Below are positions 5,811 through 9,612 of a stretch of DNA of 9,612 bases, in pieces (the first letter of the stretch is position 1; each line of letters starts with the position of its first letter). This stretch comes from Flavobacteriaceae bacterium. GTDB taxonomy: Bacteria; Bacteroidota; Bacteroidia; Flavobacteriales; Flavobacteriaceae. The notes beneath the pieces were generated by a model, which searched no databases, had not been told where the DNA came from, and worked only from the letters and a program-made list of their open reading frames with translations. The DNA is taken from NCBI GenBank assembly GCA_002691265.1, contig NZHJ01000005.1, positions 46,879 to 56,490 on the forward strand, in the 5' to 3' direction. Position numbers and translations under genes: made by a program.

Positions 5811-7692
5811 TTTCTTGAACAACATCAGGATTTAAAAGTGTGCTAATATCTCCTAAATCTTCGGTTTGATTTGATGCAATTTTTCTTAAAATTCTTCTCA
5901 TAATCTTCCCTGATCTAGTTTTTGGTAAACCGGTTGTAATCTGAATCTTATCAAGTTTTGCGATCGGGCCTATTTTCTCAGAAATCAATGAGTTAATTTC
6001 TGTTTTAATATGATTTATCTTTTCAGGATTATATTTTAAAGTAATAAAGCCGTACAAAGCATTTCCTTTAATTTCATGAGGAAAGCCTACAATAGCTGAT
6101 TCAACAATACTTTCATGTTCATTAATAGCATCTTCAATTGGAGCAGTTCCTAAATTATGTCCTGACACAATAATAACGTCATCAACACGACCGGTAATTC
6201 TAAAATTACCTTCTTTATCTTTAAATGCACCATCACCTGTAAAATACATATTTTTAAAAGCAGAAAAATAAGTGTCAATATACCTTTGATGATTACCCCA
6301 TATTGTTCTAGCAATGGAAGGCCATGGATACTTAATACATAGTTTTCCTACGATGTTAGGTTTATTTAACTCTTTTCCTTCGTCATCTAATAAAATTGGC
6401 TGAACTCCTACAAAGGGCTTGGTTGCAAAAGTTGGCTTATCAGAGATAACTTTAGGTATTGACGATATTAAAACACCCCCTGTTTCCGTTTGCCACCAAG
6501 TATCAACAATAGGACAGCTATCTTTTCCAACATGTAATTTGTACCACTGCCATGCTTCTTCATTTATAGGCTCACCAACCGTACCAAGAACTTTTAATGA
6601 TTTTAAGCTACAGTCTTTAAAATAACCAACACCTTGTTTAGCCAATGCCCTGATAGCTGTTGGAGCCGTATAAAATTGATTTACTTTATACTTATCAATG
6701 ATTTGCCAAAATCTACTAAAATCAGGATAACTTGGAACACCCTCAAACATAATTGTTGATGCACCATTTGAAAGAGGTCCATAAAGAATGTAACTGTGAC
6801 CGGTTATCCAACCTATATCTGCTGTACACCAATAAACATCATCTTCTTCATATTGAAATATATTTTTGAATGTGTATGATGTGTATACCATATAACCACC
6901 ACTAGTATGAACCATTCCTTTAGGTTTTCCAGTAGAACCTGAGGTATAGAGAATAAATAAAGGATCTTCCGCATCCATAATCTCTGCTTCACAACTATCG
7001 TCTACATTAGCAATCAAATCCTCAAGAAGAAAATCTCTTTTTTCAACCAAATTAACCGATTCATTTGTTCTTTTTATCAGTAAAACTTTTTGCTGAGTTT
7101 TACATATATCAAGAGCATCATCAACAATAGCTTTGAGGTTAAGTATTTTTTTCCCGCGATAGGAACCATCTGAGGTTATAATTAAAGAACTTTTACAATC
7201 ATCTATCCTTGTAGCAAGGGCTTGTGAGGAAAATCCAGCAAAAACAACAGAATGAATTGCTCCAATTCTAGCACAAGCCAAAACTGAAAATGCTAACTCT
7301 GGAATCATGGGTAAATAAATACAGACTCTATCTCCCTTTTTTACACCCATAGATTTTAGAACATTTGCCATTTTACAAACCTCTCTAAGAAGCTCAGAAT
7401 AAGTGAATAGTTTGTTTTTTTCGTAAGGATCATTAGGCTCAAAAATAATAGCTGTTTTATTTGGGGTATTCTGTGCATGCCTATCAATACAATTAATTGT
7501 TATATTAAGTTTAGCATCTTTAAACCATGATACTTTTGCTTTTTTAAAATCCCAATCAACAACCTTAGACCATTTTTTATTCCAAATAAAATTTTGTGAT
7601 GCTAATTCATCCCAGAAAGTCTCAGGATTATTAACTGATTTCTTATATGAATCATCATACTTTTTACGGGTGTCAATTTGATAACTACTCAT
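5788..7692 (-). CDS. acs: Acetate--CoA ligase (AMP-forming acetyl-CoA synthetase)
   Basis: Cytosolic enzyme converting acetate, ATP and CoA to acetyl-CoA, AMP and PPi (EC 6.2.1.1) through an acetyl-adenylate. The length of 634 residues is normal. In order, the sequence shows an N-terminal ACS segment (PETFWDELA), the phosphate-binding loop YTSGSTGKPKG (249-259) and WWQTETGG (starting at 399), whose second Trp, 400, matches the acetyl-pocket Trp that restricts the substrate to acetate. YFTGDGA, GRVDDVIIVSGH and PKTRSGKIMRR follow; Lys596 in the last is the catalytic lysine that is reversibly acetylated in characterised homologues. No acetyltransferase gene is in the window. The ATG overlaps the symporter stop by four bases (ATGA), so translation should be coupled. 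The 3' end overlaps the convergent NUDIX gene by 23 bp. It is the last gene of the leftward operon seen here. Confidence 0.96.
   Translation of the reverse strand: MSSYQIDTRKKYDDSYKKSVNNPETFWDELASQNFIWNKKWSKVVDWDFKKAKVSWFKDAKLNITINCIDRHAQNTPNKTAIIFEPNDPYEKNKLFTYSELLREVCKMANVLKSMGVKKGDRVCIYLPMIPELAFSVLACARIGAIHSVVFAGFSSQALATRIDDCKSSLIITSDGSYRGKKILNLKAIVDDALDICKTQQKVLLIKRTNESVNLVEKRDFLLEDLIANVDDSCEAEIMDAEDPLFILYTSGSTGKPKGMVHTSGGYMVYTSYTFKNIFQYEEDDVYWCTADIGWITGHSYILYGPLSNGASTIMFEGVPSYPDFSRFWQIIDKYKVNQFYTAPTAIRALAKQGVGYFKDCSLKSLKVLGTVGEPINEEAWQWYKLHVGKDSCPIVDTWWQTETGGVLISSIPKVISDKPTFATKPFVGVQPILLDDEGKELNKPNIVGKLCIKYPWPSIARTIWGNHQRYIDTYFSAFKNMYFTGDGAFKDKEGNFRITGRVDDVIIVSGHNLGTAPIEDAINEHESIVESAIVGFPHEIKGNALYGFITLKYNPEKINHIKTEINSLISEKIGPIAKLDKIQITTGLPKTRSGKIMRRILRKIASNQTEDLGDISTLLNPDVVQEIIDNYQI
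5794..5807. repeat. 14-bp perfect palindrome coding for the same C-terminus on both strands
   Basis: TTGATAATTATCAA is a perfect palindrome inside the tail-to-tail overlap of the NUDIX and acs genes. Read rightward it gives Asp-Asn-Tyr-Gln followed by a TAA stop. Read leftward in the acs frame the symmetric bases give the same Asp-Asn-Tyr-Gln, then Ile and TAA. With only two G/C pairs and no loop it is a weak hairpin, so a role as a bidirectional terminator is possible but unproven. Confidence 0.6.
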
Positions 7693-9047
7693 GTATTGAT
7701 TTTATAATTATTTAACAGTTTTAAAACCTTTGGTGCTAAAATTAGAGTGCCAATCATTGTAGGAATAGCCATTAAAGCAAAAAATGTGTCAATTAAATTA
7801 ATCATCATTGATAATGATGTTGTCGCACCTAACATTATACTAATAATGTAAATGTAATTATATTTTTTTTTGTTGTGATCACCTGCTAAAAATGAGAGGC
7901 ATTTAGTTCCATAATAAGAATATGAAAAGAGCGAAGATATACTAAATACAAATACGCAGGCAAGTAATATATAATTCCCTAATTCTGAAAAAGTAGACTC
8001 AAAAGCATTAGCTGTTAAGGTTACACCATCAGCCTGGGATTTCCAAGCTCCTGTTACAAGAATTGCTAAAGCGGTCATTGAACATACTAAAATTGTATCG
8101 ATAAATGGTCCAAGCATAGCAACAAAGCCTTCTTTCACAGGGTTATTTGTCTTTGCTGCTCCGTGAGCCATAGGAGCCATTCCAATACCCGCTTCGTTAG
8201 AAAAAGCACCTCTTCTAATTCCTAGAATTATTAATGCCCCCAAAACACCACCGAGAGCAGAATTACCCGAATAGTAATCAGCATTAAATGCATCGTAAAA
8301 AATTAGAAATATGTATTCTGGTAATTTATCATAATTGATTATCAATATTATTAAAACCGAAATAATATAAACACCCACCATAAATGGCACAAGTTTAGCT
8401 GATACTCTACTGATTCTTTTTAGACCTCCAAGAATAACAATTGAAGTTAAAATGATAAGCAGTAAACCAATAATTGTATTCGAAAATAAACCTACTTCAA
8501 CACCATTTGGTTTTAAGATAATATCATTAATTGCCTGAGTTAGCTGATTAACATTAAAAACCGGTAATGCCCCAACCATACCGAAAAAACTAAAGAAAAT
8601 TGCCATCGGCAGCCACTTTTTACCAAGACCATAAACAATAAAATACATTGGACCTCCTTGTTTGTTTCCTGCTGAATCAACTCCCCTATACATTACTGCT
8701 AGTGCTGAAGTAAAAAATTTAGTTGACATTCCTATGAGACCACTAATCCACATCCAAAATATTGCTCCAGGACCTCCAATTGAAATGGCAACTGCCACAC
8801 CTGCAATATTCCCCATACCAACTGTCGCTGAAAGGGCTGTTGTTAAAGCCTGGAAATGACTTATTTCTCCATCAGATTTTTTATCATCAAACTTACCTCG
8901 AATGATGTCAATAGCGTGAAAAAAATATTTAAAAGGGATAAATCTTGAAATAATCAACAGATATAGTCCACCTCCTATTAGAATTAGGAGCAGTGGATAA
9001 CCCCAGACAAATGATGATATTTCTGAAATTATTTTATCAATGCTCAA
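7689..9047 (-). CDS. Alanine/glycine:cation symporter (AGCS family, TTG start)
   Basis: Inner-membrane secondary transporter of 452 residues that in characterised relatives imports alanine or glycine with Na+ (or H+). About 10-11 hydrophobic segments are visible, the first at roughly 15-35. Family landmarks are ATVGMGNIAGVA (from residue 74), GGPGAIFWMWISGLIG (91-106, close to the family signature) and the cytoplasmic-loop motif GIRRGAFSNEAGIG (276-289). At residue 78 this protein has Met where many relatives have Thr beside the conserved GNIAGV. The start is TTG at 9047-9045. A stop lies four codons upstream, no nearby ATG exists, and an AAAGGA Shine-Dalgarno-like site sits five bases ahead. 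It overlaps the purC end by 11 bp and the acs start by 4 bp. Cargo is inferred from family; the link to acs raises alternatives. Confidence 0.92.
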   Translation of the reverse strand: MSIDKIISEISSFVWGYPLLLILIGGGLYLLIISRFIPFKYFFHAIDIIRGKFDDKKSDGEISHFQALTTALSATVGMGNIAGVAVAISIGGPGAIFWMWISGLIGMSTKFFTSALAVMYRGVDSAGNKQGGPMYFIVYGLGKKWLPMAIFFSFFGMVGALPVFNVNQLTQAINDIILKPNGVEVGLFSNTIIGLLLIILTSIVILGGLKRISRVSAKLVPFMVGVYIISVLIILIINYDKLPEYIFLIFYDAFNADYYSGNSALGGVLGALIILGIRRGAFSNEAGIGMAPMAHGAAKTNNPVKEGFVAMLGPFIDTILVCSMTALAILVTGAWKSQADGVTLTANAFESTFSELGNYILLACVFVFSISSLFSYSYYGTKCLSFLAGDHNKKKYNYIYIISIMLGATTSLSMMINLIDTFFALMAIPTMIGTLILAPKVLKLLNNYKINT

Positions 9048-9612
9048 AATATTCCTTTAGGTAATTTTCCGTATTATCAAAAATTCTTTGTGAAATATTT
9101 TTTGAATCAGATTTAAGAAATTTTTCTGAAGTTATATTTTCATAAAGCTCAACATATCTTTCAGAAACAGAGTTCACATAATCGTCAGACATTTCAGGAA
9201 TTCTTTGACCTTCTAAACCTTGAAAGTGATTAGAAATCAACCATTGTCTGACAAATTCCTTTGAAAGTTGTTTTTGTGGTCTGTTACTGTCTTGTCTTTC
9301 TTTATATACGTCTTTGTAGAAATACCTTGACGAGTCTGGTGTATGTATTTCATCTATAAGAACTATATCTCCATTTTTAGTTTTTCCAAATTCATATTTG
9401 GTATCAACCAGTATTAAACCTCTATCTCTTGCTATTTCAGACCCTTTGTTAAAGAGAATTTTTGTGTAATTTTTAAGAATTTCATAATCTTCGATTGAAA
9501 CAATACTTCTATTAATTATTTCATCATCACTAATATCTTCATCATGATCACCTGACTCAGCTTTAGTTGCTGGAGTTATTATTGGTTCAGGAAATTTATC
9601 ATTTTCTTTCAT
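9037..9612 (-). CDS. purC: Phosphoribosylaminoimidazole-succinocarboxamide synthase (SAICAR synthase), 5'-truncated by window edge
   Basis: C-terminal 191 residues of PurC (EC 6.3.2.6), which joins aspartate to CAIR using ATP in de novo purine synthesis. Visible landmarks, in local numbering, are FPEPIITPATKAE (7-19), GDHDEDIS (21-28), the family signature LVDTKYEFG (68-76), the active-site segment IDEIHTPDSSRYF and KEFVRQWL in the C-terminal region. Flavobacterial PurC proteins are about 310 residues, so roughly 120 are beyond the right edge. The Met at 9612 is an internal Met in a MKEN segment, not the start. The gene heads, or sits within, the leftward operon: its TGA lies 11 bases inside the symporter gene, which is followed directly by acs. 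The promoter is outside the window. Confidence 0.96.
   Translation of the reverse strand: MKENDKFPEPIITPATKAESGDHDEDISDDEIINRSIVSIEDYEILKNYTKILFNKGSEIARDRGLILVDTKYEFGKTKNGDIVLIDEIHTPDSSRYFYKDVYKERQDSNRPQKQLSKEFVRQWLISNHFQGLEGQRIPEMSDDYVNSVSERYVELYENITSEKFLKSDSKNISQRIFDNTENYLKEYFEH
9053..9058 (-). promoter_or_regulatory. Shine-Dalgarno-like site for the TTG-started symporter
   Basis: Read leftward this is AAAGGA, five bases before the TTG start codon and inside the 3' coding end of purC. Most other genes in this window lack any recognisable Shine-Dalgarno, so this site supports the TTG call. It could work with termination-reinitiation, as the purC stop is only a few codons downstream of the start. 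Confidence 0.45.

Noticed and set aside
6419..6625. Rightward open frame of 68 codons
   Set aside because: It is antisense inside acs, overlapping the region coding for the WWQTETGG motif; it resembles a by-product of acs coding.
8662..8859. Rightward open frame of 65 codons
   Set aside because: It is antisense to conserved membrane segments of the symporter, with no independent evidence for a gene.
9610..9612. ATG at the right edge as the purC start
   Set aside because: PurC relatives carry about 120 more residues before this point, and the Met belongs to an internal conserved segment just before the FPEPIITP motif.
1..9612. Mobile elements, CRISPR arrays, att sites or inserted genomic islands
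   Set aside because: No transposase or integrase, no direct-repeat arrays and no obvious shift in composition; all genes are core-type and tightly packed.

Overview
The window is very AT-rich (about 30 % G+C by eye) and looks like chromosomal DNA from a marine-type flavobacterium (Bacteroidota). Three Bacteroidota-restricted conserved families occur here (DUF6452, DUF6048 and DUF4294). The rRNA methyltransferases and SAICAR synthase read like flavobacterial versions, and Shine-Dalgarno signals are almost absent. Packing is extreme. Only about 122 of 9612 bases lie between genes, and 92 of those form a single divergent promoter region. Several neighbouring genes overlap, which suggests a streamlined genome.

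Layout, left to right. (1) A rightward cluster at 1-2226 holds the 3' part of the 23S rRNA uridine methyltransferase gene rlmD, then a DUF6452 putative lipoprotein and a DUF6048 putative outer-membrane beta-barrel protein, each overlapping the gene before it. (2) A leftward pair at 2229-4051 holds a TTG-initiated DUF4294 secreted protein followed by an RlmL-type THUMP rRNA methyltransferase, with two bases between them. (3) A rightward pair at 4144-5810 holds an M42 metallo-aminopeptidase and a NUDIX hydrolase. (4) A leftward operon at 5788-9612 holds the 3' part of purC, a TTG-initiated alanine/glycine:cation symporter and acetyl-CoA synthetase (acs), all overlapping. Both end genes (rlmD and purC) are cut by the window edges; the Met codons at 40 and 9612 are internal, not starts.

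How the genes work together. The window combines ribosome modification (rlmD, rlmL-like), envelope proteins of unknown role (DUF6452, DUF6048, DUF4294), peptide and nucleotide housekeeping (M42, NUDIX) and a carbon/nitrogen operon. That operon joins amino-acid uptake, acetate activation and de novo purine synthesis. Translational coupling through overlapping stop and start codons is likely in the purC-symporter-acs and rlmD-DUF6452-DUF6048 clusters.

I found no mobile element, CRISPR array, RNA gene, toxin or defence system, and no convincing undescribed multi-gene system. The most unusual signals are small. A 14-bp perfect palindrome makes two convergent overlapping genes end with the same four residues. 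A 12-bp palindrome forms the first four codons of a TTG-started gene. The DUF6452-DUF6048 envelope pair has no known function and sits directly behind rlmD.
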